Source: Humulus lupulus
Taxonomy: Eukaryota; Streptophyta; Magnoliopsida; Rosales; Cannabaceae
Assembly (NCBI RefSeq): GCF_963169125.1
Contig: NC_084794.1
Location: 156,126,858 to 156,190,857 of the forward strand
Direction: 5' to 3'
DNA length: 64,000 bases
Shown: positions 44,320 through 55,828 of the stretch, piece after piece
Layout: each line of letters opens with the position of its first letter
Position numbering within the stretch: the stretch's first letter is position 1
Translations under genes and position numbers: made by a program
Notes under the pieces: model-generated
Databases searched by the model: none
What the model was told of the DNA's origin: nothing
What the model saw: only the letters and a program-made list of their open reading frames with translations

Positions 44320-45399
44320 CCCCCTAGCGCCCCAGCACTACAACCAGAGACATTTTTCCCTGGCTAGCGTTGTAGCGCTCCCTCGGGACGCTATAGCACT
44401 AGGACCAGGCAGACATGGCCCTGGTTCTTCTTCCTTCGAGTTTTCCATTTTCAACCTGTTTCAAAAGCTTCCAAACACCATTTAAAGTCCCAAATGAACC
44501 CAAATACCATATATACTAGTCCTAGGCATCATAACCTACCCAACCTTTGCCAAAAACCCCATTGGATTCTCTACTTTCAAACCCAAAATCCCAACTAAAC
44601 TCAGTAACAAAACAGAGCAGAAAACCAGAGTTCTAATGGTTGGAATCTTACCTCAAGCTCGGTATGAACTCCTCTTCAATGGTGGAACAATACCCTAGAT
44701 CCCCAACACTTGATTCCCCAGCTCAATTCCTCAAAAGAAGCTTCAAAATTGAAGAAAAATGAAGAAAATGGTGAATGGTGAAGGCAAAAGATAATGCTAT
44801 GTTTTCTCCTACAACCTTCTACTATATTCCAGCCTAAATATTGATACATATCCTTAAAGGTAAAATGACCTAAATGCCCTCAAGCTTTACTAAAATCTTT
44901 AACAGCCACCAAGGGCAAAATCGTCATTTCGCACCTATCTCGTTAATCATAATTAACACCCTCCAATTCCCGTTATTCTCAATATTCTCAAATACCAATA
45001 ATTCATATCCCATTACCCCTTAACTCCCGGCAACATTCTAACCACCAAATTATCCCGGGACTCACCTTGAGCCCCGAACTTAACCCCATTATGTTCAAGT
45101 CGCTAACTAACACTCAACGATCGTCTCGTGTCCAAAAGCTCGAACAAATCCACATTATAATGTGGCCTCAACAATAACTACCAATATACAAATAATTATA
45201 CAATTATGCCCTCAACGACCAAGTTACCAAGATGCACCCACAACAAAATAAATATCCATATGCATGCATTCACCATCATATAATAATATGATCCACATAA
45301 ACATGCATATAATCATATAATAGCAAATATAATCAATTATGGCCCTCCCGGCCTCCTAATCAAGGTCCTAAACCTTATTAGGAAATTTGGGTCGTTACA
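44320..45399 (-). repeat. Element B right LTR, piece 2
   Basis: Resumes the B LTR after E (CCCCCTAGCGCCCC) and ends GGGTCGTTACA at 45399, followed by the TSD GTCAG. It matches 32094-33173 closely. Confidence 0.92.
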
Positions 45400-45404
45400 G
45401 TCAG

Positions 45405-46031
45405 CCTTCCAACCATTTGAATAAAAATGGGCACATTTTTCGCGCGATCGTGTGCCTCTGCACACTTCCGTCTCTCGAACAACTCTCGTTGAGTCATGCT
45501 CTCAAGCATCTATGAGTGCAACCAGGCATCAAGGCTATCTAGCCAAGACACTCACACTGTCCATAGGTTCTCACTATGGCAAGGCAAATCCCAACATCGA
45601 TGCTCACCCAGACATTCACAAGTCAAGGTAGCATGTGTGGCCAAGAGCCAACACCAAGCTGACGTGCCAACACCTCTCATCATGCCCCATTTGATACTAT
45701 CCGATTAGCTCACGTCACAGACCAAGGACTTTAATACATCCATGGTCGAATCCTCAAGGGACCATACCATCATGCATGTTGGCAGGCCCTCGAGATTGGA
45801 TGCCAGACTAGTAGCACACACTGGACCTCTATCTTGCTCAAGCATAGTGGACCCTCCAATGCTTGCATGCTAACAAGTCCCACGAATGACTTCCCGTGCC
45901 ATCTCGTGTAGCGTTTCATGGCCATATCGCACCATGACATCTCTCTAAGGTTTGGGCCACGTTCCATGCAAGCGGCATCCCGGCAAGCCAAGGGAACCGT
46001 ACCCTTAAACCTCTGGCAGCACACTTCGACG
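45405..46031 (-). repeat. Element J LTR, fragment 2
   Basis: Sequence between the right TSD of B and the left end of the CACTA element. It should be contiguous with 21525 before B inserted, since the B TSD is perfect. It has no coding potential that I recognise and is not similar to the TGTAACG LTR class. Its style (GGCATCCCGGCAAGCCAAGG) resembles 61775-62244, the proposed third fragment. The assignment to one LTR is an inference. Confidence 0.5.
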
Positions 46032-46045
46032 CACTACCTACAACA

Positions 46046-46252
46046 TTTTTTACCAAACATTACATTAAAGAATTACAGAATTTAAAAAGTGTTATTAATG
46101 CTTTGTGTAAATAAAAAAAATATGCATAGAAAAATTTGGAGCCAAATGAAATAACAGGTGGCAATTTATACAGGCGCCCTTTTTTTAGCCTCATTCCATC
46201 TCTCAAATCTTAGCCTCACTCTCTCTCTTCTCAGATCTTTATCTCCCTCACA
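46046..46252 (+). other. CACTA left subterminal region and possible promoter
   Basis: After the left end come AT-rich sequence, one GTGTTAT motif, a TTTATACAGG TATA-like text near 46165, and a CT-rich stretch (CTCACTCTCTCTCTTCTC) resembling a plant 5' untranslated region. D is inserted at 46258, inside this region. Confidence 0.45.
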
Positions 46253-46257
46253 TCTAA

Positions 46258-48550
46258 TGTAACGCCCTCGATAGCCAAGACCGTTACACTGTGTACTTAT
46301 AAAGGTGCAAGACTCGCTAATCAAGTCATTAATTTGAAATCGTGTCGCTAAACATGTAAGAGCTAGGGTTTAAAAGGTTTTGGACTCAAAAGACTCATTT
46401 AGCATATATTAACTGAAGTAACATGGGATCCCATACAAAAACGGAGTTAAAGAAAGTTTACAGACTCCCAAAAATACATAAAGAACCACTAGCCATACTA
46501 AGGCCAAAGCATATAGTCTTCAGGTTCCAAGTCCATGCCTAGATCTCAACTGTGGCGGCCAAGCACCTGGCTATGTACATTCTGCTCGCTGAGCTCTCCA
46601 GTCAGGGCTGATCTAACTTTCCCTTGCCTTTACCTGCACCACGTAGCACCCGTGAGCCAAGGCCCAGCAAGAAAACATCACAGATAACTCAAACAACAAC
46701 AGCAGACAAATAGCTCAGTAAGCATGTAGACTCATCAAATATTCCACAACAGATAATCAGCATATACAATTCAATCCAAGACACATACTATCTCATATAA
46801 CATCCATTTCACATATTACTCAGGGCTGACGACTTAGGCCGCACCCTCTGTTTAACCCACTGATTCTGGCCCGCTTAAACCAAGCTCAGTGCATATTAAG
46901 CTGTCCTTGGATACCAGTGTCCGAGCCGCGCCCTGTGCGCTAGTGAGACCCTTGGCACCCTTAGGCCGCTGGTTCACTAAATGGCTTGCATGGCATAATA
47001 CCATCTTTTGAAGCACCTATAATAGGGAGCCCTTAGTCCCGTCAGATATATTCAACCAGGTGCAGTTTTCTTACCCTTAGTCTATACGGTTAATGAATTA
47101 CGAGCAACGCCCCTCAAGCACGATTCGTTCCCGAGCCTAAGCTTTTATCACCTAGCCACAACCAAAGCATAGGGTTTCATAAATAATCAAAGATAGGTTC
47201 CCAATTACAAAACTAACTCCCGGGACTCCTAATTCCACCAAGCACGGTGGTGAAACCAAACCCGAGCACCCAAGACCACTCTCCCATGTCTAAAACCCTC
47301 AAAATCCCAAGTGTACAACCAAGGGCTGCGGCCCCCAAAGCCTAGCCGTGACTCTTCCTCAAAACAGAGCCTATCCCCTCACTGAGCCACACACGCGCCG
47401 CGGCCCTTGCCTTGGGCACCGCGGCGCGCCCCCTTGGCTGAGCCCCCTTGGCTTCCTTGCATGCTAGGGTCGCAGCGCTCTAGAACAGAGCCGCGGCCCT
47501 CCCCTTCGAACCCAGATTTTTCACCATTCTAAAGCTCAAAACCTCACCTTAAACCATCCCAAAACTCTCCAACTCTTAACCAAATAATTCCCAACCTCTT
47601 TAACATGATCTAAACAGCATAACTCCCAAGAAAACACAGCCTAACACACTCCAATCTCTTCCTTTCAATTTCTGAAACCCAAATGCTAAAACACACATAA
47701 ACCAGCCACCAAACTAAATCTAAAACCTCTAAACTTGGAGTTAGAACTCACCTTTGCTGTAGAACCACTTCACCAAGCTGTAGCCAAGCTAGGTCCCCAA
47801 GTTCCCATCTCTAATTCTGCCTTAAAACACCAAAGCTATGTTGGTTTCAACACTTAACCAAAAATCCAACTAGAGCTCAGAATTCAACCACAGAAAAGAT
47901 GTTTAGATGCTTACCTTAATCCCTGTTCTAGTGCTTGACAAACCCCTTGGCTAAACCTTCAATTCCTCACCTCAAATCCCAGAATTCCAGCTTGTTTCCC
48001 CTTTGATTTTCTGTGTTTTTCTCTTCTTGGTTTCCCTTGAACGTGTAAGTGATCTGGGACAAAAAGCTTGGTCAGTTTGTGTTTTTTCTAAAGGCTTCCT
48101 TAAGTTTAACTTATCTATTAAGTTAATCCCGAGGCTCGGGGTGCCGGAACCGTCCCCGAGGCCAAAATGGTAAAATCCCCCAATATTCCCGCCTAGACAT
48201 CCTAACCTCAAATATATCTCTGTATATTTATTCTCATGTCCCGATAACCCAATTCATTATTCGCTATCTTATAATATCCCCAACTTCTCCAAAGTCATAA
48301 CTTAAATCCCATTGTGACTTTTCCCGCTATCTGACCCTAGAATTGTCTTGAGTCATTCTCAACGAACCTGTCCACATAATAATGTGGTTCCCACATATAT
48401 CACATATCATATTACCACATATTATAATCAATTATCATATAAACATTATTTAACATATAATTACTCATTAAATCACAATTATTCCAGTAATGCCCTCCTG
48501 GCACACTAATCAAGGCCCTTAAGCCTTATTAGCGAATTTGGGTCTTTACA
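46258..48550 (-). repeat. Element D left LTR (3' LTR in sense), 2293 bp
   Basis: Equal in length to the right LTR, with scattered substitutions. It ends GGGTCTTTACA (right LTR: GGGTCGTTACA). It contains the class text CCTTTACCTGCACCACGTAGCAC at 46628 and a GC-rich part with CCGCGGCCC motifs (47395-47515). Confidence 0.96.
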
Positions 48551-48563
48551 ACTATCCCCTCCT
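48551..48563 (-). other. Element D polypurine tract
   Basis: ACTATCCCCTCCT on the plus strand, that is AGGAGGGGATAGT on the minus strand directly before the 3' LTR. It is identical to that of element A. Confidence 0.85.
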
Positions 48564-48586
48564 AATGAGAATTTCGTCCTCGAAAT

Positions 48587-50026
48587 TTACCTGAATAGCT
48601 CGGGATGCTGATCCCGCATCGCCGTCTCTAGCTCCAAGGTCGCTTCCTCGACCTTGCTATTCCTCCATAGTACTTTCACTAACAGAATCGTCATATTCCG
48701 CAAAACTTTATCCTTCCGATCTAGAATTTGAACTGGTCTCTCCTCATAGGACAAGTCTGCTTGCAGCTCCAAGTCCTCATGCCTCAACACATGTGTAGTA
48801 TCCGAAACATACTTCCGCAACATAGAGATGTGAAACACGTTATGAACTCTCGATAAGGACGGTGGCAAGGCCAGCCTATAAGCCACCTGCCCAACCCTCT
48901 CTAGAATCTCAAAGGGTCCAACAAACCGAGGGCTCAGCTTGCCCTTCACTCCAAACCTCCTCACACCCCTCAACGGTGAAACTCGCAGAAACACGTGGTC
49001 CCCGACCCGGAACTCCACGTTCCTACGCTTAGGGTCAGCGTAGCTTTTCTGTCTACTCTGCGAGGCAAGCATCCTAGCTCGAATCTTTTCAATGGCCTCA
49101 TTAGTCTTCTGAACCATATCTGGCTCCAGATACCTTTTCTCACCCATCTCATCCCAGTGAACAGGTGATTTGCACTTCCTTCCATATAACATCTCGTAGG
49201 GAGCCACTCCAATCGTGGACTGGTAACTATTGTTATATGAAAACTCAACCAATGGAAGATACTTACTCCACGAACCCTCAAAGTCAATCACACATGCCCT
49301 AAGCATGTCCTCCAGTACCTGAATCGTCCTCTCAGACTGTCCATCAGTCTAAGGATGAATAGTTGTGCTAAACTTCAACTGAGTCCCCATGGCTCTCTGC
49401 AGAGCTCCCCAGAACTTAGAGGTAAAGATAGGGTCTTGATCAGATACAATAGACTTTGGAACCCCATGGAGACGAACTATCTCCCTCACATACAGCTCTA
49501 CATACTGCTCCACAGTATAAGTTGACCTAACTGGTAGGAAATGAGCTGACATGGTGTATCTATCCATTATCACCCACACTGAGTCATGAAGTCCAACTGT
49601 CCTGGGTAATCCTCCCACGAAATCCATCGTAATATCCTCCCACTTCCATTCTGGGATACCCAAAGGCTGAAGCAATCCCGCTGGTCGCTGATGCTCAGCC
49701 TTAACCTGCTGACAGGTTAGACATCTAGATACATACTCAACTACATCCCTCTTCATCCCGGGCCACCAATATAACGTCCGTAGATCCCGATACATCTTCG
49801 TGGTACCCGGATGAAGCAAATATGACGTAGTGTGGGACTCATCCAATATCTCACACCTAATCCTCTCATCTGATGGAACACATATCCGTCCCTGATAACG
49901 GAGCAAACCTGTCTCTGAAACTGAATAATCCTTAGCTGTCCCTGCTAAGGCATGCTGCCTACTATCCTGCAACTGCACATCCACCAACTGACCCTCCTTG
50001 ATCCGCTCCAACAGGGTCGACTGCAA
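48587..50026 (-). pseudogene. Element D integrase with GPY/F and chromodomain-like tail
   Basis: Minus strand. The zinc-binding region HTTSYLLHPGTTKMYRDL...CLTC is at 49835-49725. Core aspartates are in MDFVGGLPRTVG (about 49625) and SDQDPIFTSKFWG (about 49440), with the glutamate in the QSERTIQ segment near 49335. A TAG at about 49349 stands where relatives have a glutamine codon (IHP*TD). The GPY/F module SPRFVGPFEILERVGQVAYR is at about 48935-48880. The tail [13 protein letters not shown]...VLWRNSKVEEATLELE (48740-48620) is the chromodomain-like end of Tekay/Del elements. It ends HPELFR at 48587. One stop and otherwise well kept. Confidence 0.92.
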
Positions 50027-50041
50027 AGTGATATTGGCTAA

Positions 50042-50509
50042 CTAGCCTACCACCAGTTCTATCCTTGCCCTAACCATCTCATCAGCCAACTCTCTCGAGA
50101 TCTGAATGGAACTATACAACTGTCCTGGGCCCCTCCGGCTCAATGCATCTGCCACCACGTTGGCATTCCCAGGGTGATAAAGGATATCAAAGTCATAATC
50201 CTTAACCAACTCTAACCAACGTCTCTGCCTCATATTCAGATCCTTCTGCGTGAAGAAATACTTCAGACTCTTATGATCAGTGTAGATCTCGCACTTCTCT
50301 CCATACAAGTAATGACGCCACACCTTCAATGCAAACACAACCGCTGCTAACTCCAAATCATGAGTCGGATACCTCTGCTCATACTCCTTCAGCTGTCGAG
50401 AAGCATAGGCTATAACTTTCTCATTCTGCATTAGCACACAACCTAAACCCAACCTCGATGCATCACAGTAGACCACGAACTTCCCTTCCTCCAAAGGAAG
50501 ACTCAACAC
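50042..50509 (-). pseudogene. Element D RNase H
   Basis: Minus strand. [15 protein letters not shown] opens the domain near 50470, with the first catalytic aspartate. [18 protein letters not shown] carries the glutamate near 50370, [10 protein letters not shown] the next aspartate near 50280, and [10 protein letters not shown] near 50155 the last. All four expected acidic positions are visible. It runs until a TAG at about 50042 in the tether to integrase. RT and RNase H would be one polypeptide in an active copy; the break between them is the TGA near 50525. Confidence 0.92.
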
Positions 50510-50524
50510 AGGCGCAGAAATAAG

Positions 50525-51528
50525 TCATCGCTTCAATTCCTGGAAGCTGTTCTCACACTTCTCTGACCAGACAAATTTCTGATTCTTTCTTGTCAACCCT
50601 GTCATTGGCGAAGAGATCTTCGAGAACCCCTCTACAAACCGTCTATAGTAGCCAGCCAATCCAAGGAAACTCCGCACCTCCGAGGCATTCCTCGGCCTCG
50701 GCCAATCTCTAACTGCTTCCACCTTGGACGGATCCACCTTAATCCCTTCTGCCTCGACTATATGTCCAAGAAAGGTCACCTCTGGTAGCCAGAACTCACA
50801 TTTCTTAAACTTAGCGTACAACTGATGCTCCCTTAATCTCTGCAAAACCTGTCAAAGGTGCTGCTCATGCTCTGCCTCTGAACTGGAGTATACTAAAATG
50901 TCGTCGATGAAGACGATAACGAACTGGTCCAAAAATTCCTTGAACACCCTATTCATCATATCCATAAAAGCTGCTGGGGCATTGGTCAAACCAAAAGACA
51001 TGACCAAGAACTCATAATGCCCATAACGTGTCCAGAAAGTCATCTTTGGTATATCCTCATCCTTGATCCTCAGCTGGTGATAACCAGATCGAAGATCAAT
51101 ATTTGAGAACACAGTCTTACCTTGCAGCTGATCGAACAAGTCATCAATCCTTGGTAGAGGATACTTATTCTTAATGGTCAACTTGTTCAACTCTCTGTAA
51201 TCGATGCACATCCTCAAAGTCCCGTCCTTCTTCTTAACAAACAACACCGGCGCGCCCCATGGAGAGTAGCTAGGCCTGATGAATCCCAAATCCAAAAGTT
51301 CTTGCAGCTGTATCTTCAACTCTTTCAGTTCTGCTAGTGCCATCCTGTATGGTGTCCTAGATACTGGCTCTGTCCCCGGTGCCAACTCAATCTAAAATTG
51401 TATCTCCCTACGCTGCGGCAACCCTGGTAAATCCTCAGGGAAGACATCTAGAAACTCACACACCAATCTGGTCTCACCCGGCCCTGCCGGCGTAACCCTG
51501 GTAGTATCCACCACACTAGCCAGAAAAC
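50525..51528 (-). pseudogene. Element D reverse transcriptase
   Basis: Minus strand. The linker to protease is shifted by one base at a run of five G near 51535 and stopped by a TAG near 51395 (REIQF*IEL). The RT is then open from 51385 to 50852: [73 protein letters not shown] and the catalytic [10 protein letters not shown] near 50890. A TGA at about 50852 (EQHL*QVL) and a TGA at 50525 (LKR*L) replace arginine codons of relatives. The thumb, [19 protein letters not shown] and [11 protein letters not shown], is intact. Confidence 0.93.
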
Positions 51529-53127
51529 CTATGCATCCCCCTGCAACAGGTCCCTGGCTCTCAATGCTGAAATCATAGGTATGTGGGGTCCAGACACCGC
51601 ACCCACAAAGACAAAAGGGTCCTCACCCCCGAGCTCAAAAGTAACCATCTTCTTCCTACAATCAATTGTAGCCCCATACCTAGCCATCCAATCCATACCT
51701 AAAATCATATCAAAGTCTCCCAAATCTAATTCAATCAAATCCACCGAAAGTTCTCTACCTTCAACCATCACTGGCAGTGCCCTAATCCACCTCCTAGAGA
51801 CTACCAGCTCCCCTGTAGGTAACAAAGTCCCAAACCCCGCAGTCCGATACTCACTAGGTCTACACAGTCTATCGATCACTCTACTAGAAACAAAAGAGTG
51901 TGTAGCACCAGAATCAATCAATACTGTAAAAGGAGAGCCAGCACTAGAAAGTTGATCTGTCACTACTGAGGGACTAGCCTCAGCCTCCGCCTGAGTCAAG
52001 GTGAATACTCGAGCTGGAGTCAAGCTATCCACCTTTCCCGCTTCACCTTTCTTCACTGTTGGGCAGTCTTTCCTAAGATGCCCCACTGCTCCACAAACAA
52101 AACATGCCTTGGCCCGACACTCACCCAGATGGCGTCTTCTACACCTCAGGCACTCTGGATAGGTCCGCCATGCCTCACCGCCACCCTGACGGCCACCCTG
52201 ACCACCCCGACCCCTCCTATCAGAACCAGGAGCGGCTGAAGTGTCAGGAGTCTTCCTCTTGAAGTCACTGGGGCCTCCGCCCCTACCTGTCCCAAAATAA
52301 GGAGGCACTGCCTTGCGGCCCTCACGCCTCACTGCACTCTCCTTCCATATCTTGTTCTTCGCTTCCTTTGCAGTAAGAGCCCTCTCAACGGCCTGGGCAT
52401 AAGTTGTTCCTCCAGGTACCGTTGTGATCCTAACATCCCGGGCTATCATAGCTTTAAGCCCCCTGACAAATCGATCTTCCCTAGCAGCATCAGTAGGCAC
52501 AAGATCTGGTGCGAACTTCACAAGCCTATCAAATTTCAGGGCATACTCAGTAACAGTCATACTGCCCTGTACCAAACTTACAAACTCATTGACTTTTGCT
52601 GCCCTAACAACAATGTTGTAGTACTTCTGGCCAAACAAATCCTTGAAGCCTTCCCAAGTCAGTGTAGCAACGTCTCTGGTCTGCGATGCCACCTCCCACC
52701 AAATACAGGCATCCTCCCTCAACATATAAGTGGCATAGGCCACTCTATCCTGTCCCTCAATTCTCATAAAATCTAGAATCACTGTAATCATGGTTAGCCA
52801 CTGCTCGGCTTTCAGCGGATCCGGTCCTCCCTCAAAGACCGGGGGTTGCTGCTTCCTAAACTGCTCGTATAACGGTTCCCACTTGTTAACAACCTCCCCA
52901 GGCTGCACAGCTGGTACCACTGCAGGTGGTAAAGAAGGGGCAGCACTCCCTGATGGAGCCTGCTGCTGCAGAATACGAATCAACTCATCTGGGCTCTGTA
53001 ATCGAGCCTGCATCTCAGCCATTAACTGTTGCCAGTTCTCAAGGACTGGCGGAGGTGTCTGGCCCTGGTCATTGCCCCTGGTCCCGGACCCAGTGCCGAC
53101 TAGTCGTGAAGATTTCCTTGGACGCAT
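51529..53127 (-). CDS. Element D gag-protease ORF (537 codons in the open frame)
   Basis: Longest intact ORF of the window. The ATG is taken at 53127 (MRPRKSSRLVG), the first in-frame methionine, although the frame is open from 53142. The N-terminus is Q- and P-rich, then the gag core FEGGPDPLKAEQWLTMI, IWWEVASQTRDVATLTWEG, GSMTVTEYALKFDRL. A basic, glycine-rich stretch (RRGRGGQGGRQGGG) precedes the zinc knuckle C-FV-C-GAVG-H-LRKD-C near 52110-52070. The protease has the catalytic DSGATHSFVSS at about 51915-51885 and DFDMILGMDWMARYG. It ends RARDLLQGDA at 51529 because one G is missing relative to element A in a G run, where Pol would have continued. Confidence 0.92.
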   Translation of the reverse strand: MRPRKSSRLVGTGSGTRGNDQGQTPPPVLENWQQLMAEMQARLQSPDELIRILQQQAPSGSAAPSLPPAVVPAVQPGEVVNKWEPLYEQFRKQQPPVFEGGPDPLKAEQWLTMITVILDFMRIEGQDRVAYATYMLREDACIWWEVASQTRDVATLTWEGFKDLFGQKYYNIVVRAAKVNEFVSLVQGSMTVTEYALKFDRLVKFAPDLVPTDAAREDRFVRGLKAMIARDVRITTVPGGTTYAQAVERALTAKEAKNKIWKESAVRREGRKAVPPYFGTGRGGGPSDFKRKTPDTSAAPGSDRRGRGGQGGRQGGGEAWRTYPECLRCRRRHLGECRAKACFVCGAVGHLRKDCPTVKKGEAGKVDSLTPARVFTLTQAEAEASPSVVTDQLSSAGSPFTVLIDSGATHSFVSSRVIDRLCRPSEYRTAGFGTLLPTGELVVSRRWIRALPVMVEGRELSVDLIELDLGDFDMILGMDWMARYGATIDCRKKMVTFELGGEDPFVFVGAVSGPHIPMISALRARDLLQGDA

Positions 53128-53141
53128 AGCTATCCAAGTCA

Positions 53142-53530
53142 ATCTGCAAATATCGACTCAGCAGTCAGACCACAACGACAGGGTAAAAGCTTCTCCAAAA
53201 CTCAACAATAGAACATAATCAATCTCAGGTAACCAACACATATAAGCATCCATGCACCATAAACAATTAGTCATTCATATTCTCATTTACATGCACTGCA
53301 ATGTTAATAAACATGCCTCAATATTTTCACACAGCAGTCAAGGGCCAGGCCCTATCAGTATCTCACGCTTCCTAACAATTCAATGAATATCACATACATA
53401 ACTCATCTCAGGCACATAAGCACATATATACACATTACCAAACCCTGACTTGAGCTTGTCTCCAGCAGCGAATGTACATATCCAGGCTGTCTTTAGGAAC
53501 CCTTAAACCTAGGATTCTCTGATACCAAGT
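53142..53530 (-). other. Element D 5' leader
   Basis: Non-coding leader between primer site and gag. It includes text related to the leaders of A and B (GGGCCAGGCCCTATCAGTA near 53343). Nothing else is visible. Confidence 0.7.
53513..53529 (-). other. Element D primer-binding site
   Basis: On the minus strand TTGGTATCAGAGAATCC follows the 5' LTR. The TGGTATCAGAG part matches the initiator-Met tRNA primer site of plant LTR elements. Confidence 0.88.
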
Positions 53531-55823
53531 TGTAACGCCCTGGATAGCCAAGACCGTTATATTGTGTACTTATAAAGGTGCAAGACTCGCTAATCAAGTC
53601 ATTAATTTGAAATTGTGTCGCTAAACATGTAAGAGCTAGGGTTTAAAAGGTTTTGGACTCAAAAGACTCATTTAGCATATATTAACTGAAGTAACATGGG
53701 ATCCCATACAAAAACGGAGTTAAAGAAAGTTTACAGACTCCCAAAAATACATAAAGAACCACTAGCCATACTAAGGCCAAAACAGACAGTCTTCAGGTTC
53801 CAAGTCCTTGTCTAGATCTCAACTGTGGCGGCCGAGCACCTGGCTATGTACATTCTGCTCGCTGAGCTCTCCAGTCAGGGCTGATCTAACTTGCCCTTGC
53901 CTTTACCTGCACCACGTAGCACCTGTGAGCCAAGGCCCAGCAAGAAAACATCACAGATAACTCAAACAACAACAGCAGACAAATAACTCAGTAAGCATGT
54001 ATACTCATCAAATATTCCACAACAGATAATCAGCATACACAATTCAATCCAAGACACATACTATCTCATATAACATCCATTTCACATATTACTCAGGGCC
54101 GACGACTTAGGCCGCACCCTCTGTTTAACCCACTGACTCTGGCCCGCTTAAACCAAGCTCAGTGCATATTAAGCTGTCCTCGGATACTAGTGTCCGAGTC
54201 GCGCCCTGTACGCTAGTGAGACCCTTGGCACCCTTAGGCCGCTGGTTCACTAAATGGCTTGCATGGCATAATACCATCTTTTCAAGCATCTACAATAGGG
54301 AGCCCTTAGTCCCGTCAGATATATTCAACCAGGTGTAGTTTTCTTACCCTTAGTCTGTACGGTTATCAAAATACGAGCAACGCCCCTCAAGCACGATTCG
54401 TTCCCGAGCCTAAGCTTTTATCACCTAGCCACAACCAAAGCATAGGGTTTCATAAATAATCAAATATAACTTCCCAATTACAAAACTAACTCCCGGGACT
54501 CCTAATTCCACCAAGAACAGTGGTGAAACCAAACCCGAGCACCCAAGACCACTCTCTCATGCCTAAAACCCTCAAAATCCCAAGTGTACAACCAAGGGTT
54601 GCGGCCCCCAAAGCCTAGCCACGACCCTTCCTCAAGACAGAGCCTATCCCCTCACTGAACAACACACACGCCGCGGCCCTTGCCTTGGGCGCCGAAGCGG
54701 GCCCCCTTGGCCGAGCCCCCTTTGCTTCCTTGCATGCTAGGGTCGCAGCGCTCTAGAACAGAGCCGCGGCCCTCCCCTTCGAACCCAGATTTTTCACCAT
54801 TCTAAAGCTCAAAACCTCACCTTAAACCATCCCAAAACTCCCCAACTCTTAACTAATTAATTCCCAACCTCTTTAACATGATCTAAACAGCATAACTCCC
54901 AAAAAAACACAGCCTGACACACTCCAATCTCTTCCTTTCAATTTCTGAAACCCAAATGCTAAAACACACATAAACCAGCCACCAAACTAAATCTAAAACC
55001 TCTAAACTTGGAGTTAGAACTCACCTTTGCTGTAGAACCACTTCACCAAGTTGTAGCCAAGCTAGGTCCCCAAGTTCCCTTCTCTAATTCTGCCTTAAAA
55101 CACCAAAGGTATACTGGTTTCAACACTTAACCAAAAATCCAACTAGAGCTCAGAATTCAACCACAGAAAAGATGTTTAGATGCTTACCTTAATCCATGTT
55201 CTAGTGCTTGACAAACCCCTGAGCTAGACCTTCAATTCCTCACCTCAAATCCCAGAATTCCAGCTTGTTTCCCCTTTGATTTTCTATGTTTTTCTCTTCT
55301 TGGTTTCCCTTGAACATGTAGGTGAGCTGGGACAAAAAGCTTGGTCGGTTTGTGTTTTTTCTAAAGGCTTCCTTAAGTTTAACTTATCTATAAAGTTAAT
55401 CCTGAGGCTCGGGGTACCGGAACCGTCCCCGAGGCCAAAATGGTAAAATCCCCCAATATTCCCGCCTAGACATCCTAACCTCAAATATATCTCCGTATAT
55501 TTATTCTCATGTCCTGATAACCCAATTTACTATCCGCTATCTAATAATATCCCCGACTTCTCCAAAGTCATAACTTAAATCCCATTGTGACTTTTCCCGC
55601 TATCTGACCCTAGAATCATCTTGAGTCGTGGTCAACGAACCTCTCCACATAATAATGTGGTTCCCACATATATCACATATCATATTACCACATATTATAA
55701 TCAATTATCATATAAACATTATTTAACATATAATTACTCATTAAATCACAATTATTCCAGTAATTCCCTCCTGGCACACTAATCAAGGCCCTTAAGCCTT
55801 ATTAGCGAATTTGGGTCGTTACA
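53531..55823 (-). repeat. Element D right LTR (5' LTR in sense), 2293 bp
   Basis: Pairs with 46258-48550 at the same length. It carries the same GC-rich part (54655-54780). An open frame in this LTR (55284-55484) has a counterpart in the left LTR (47972-48211); it is shared LTR sequence and not a gene. Confidence 0.96.
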
Positions 55824-55828
55824 TCTAA

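Larger units (their letters stand above)
21526..45399 (-). mobile_element. Element B: Ty3/gypsy retrotransposon with F and E nested in its LTRs
   Basis: Plus-strand ends are TGTAACGCCCTGG at 21526 and GGGTCGTTACA at 45399. A perfect TSD, GTCAG, occurs at 21521-21525 and 45400-45404. After removing F (9321 bp), E (5288 bp) and their TSD copies, B is about 9.26 kb with two LTRs of about 2.32 kb. The internal region has a primer site next to the right LTR and decayed pol on the minus strand, with integrase nearest the left LTR. It resembles A and D in LTR termini and in the GAAATTTCGTCCTCGAAATTT text next to the left LTR, and so is probably a Tekay/Del-like chromovirus. Confidence 0.92.
46258..55823 (-). 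mobile_element. Element D: full-length Tekay/Del-like Ty3/gypsy retrotransposon
   Basis: Ends TGTAACGCCCTCG at 46258 and GGGTCGTTACA at 55823, with a perfect TSD, TCTAA, at 46253-46257 and 55824-55828. Two LTRs of 2293 bp each flank a 4980-bp internal region that contains primer site, gag-protease, RT, RNase H, integrase and polypurine tract in order on the minus strand. It is the most intact element of the window, but five in-frame stops and one frameshift lie in pol. It landed 226 bp from the left end of the CACTA element. Confidence 0.96.

Noticed and set aside
47972..48211. Small ORF shared with 55284-55484 as a conserved gene
   Set aside because: Both are the same position in the two LTRs of D, so the conservation is only LTR identity.
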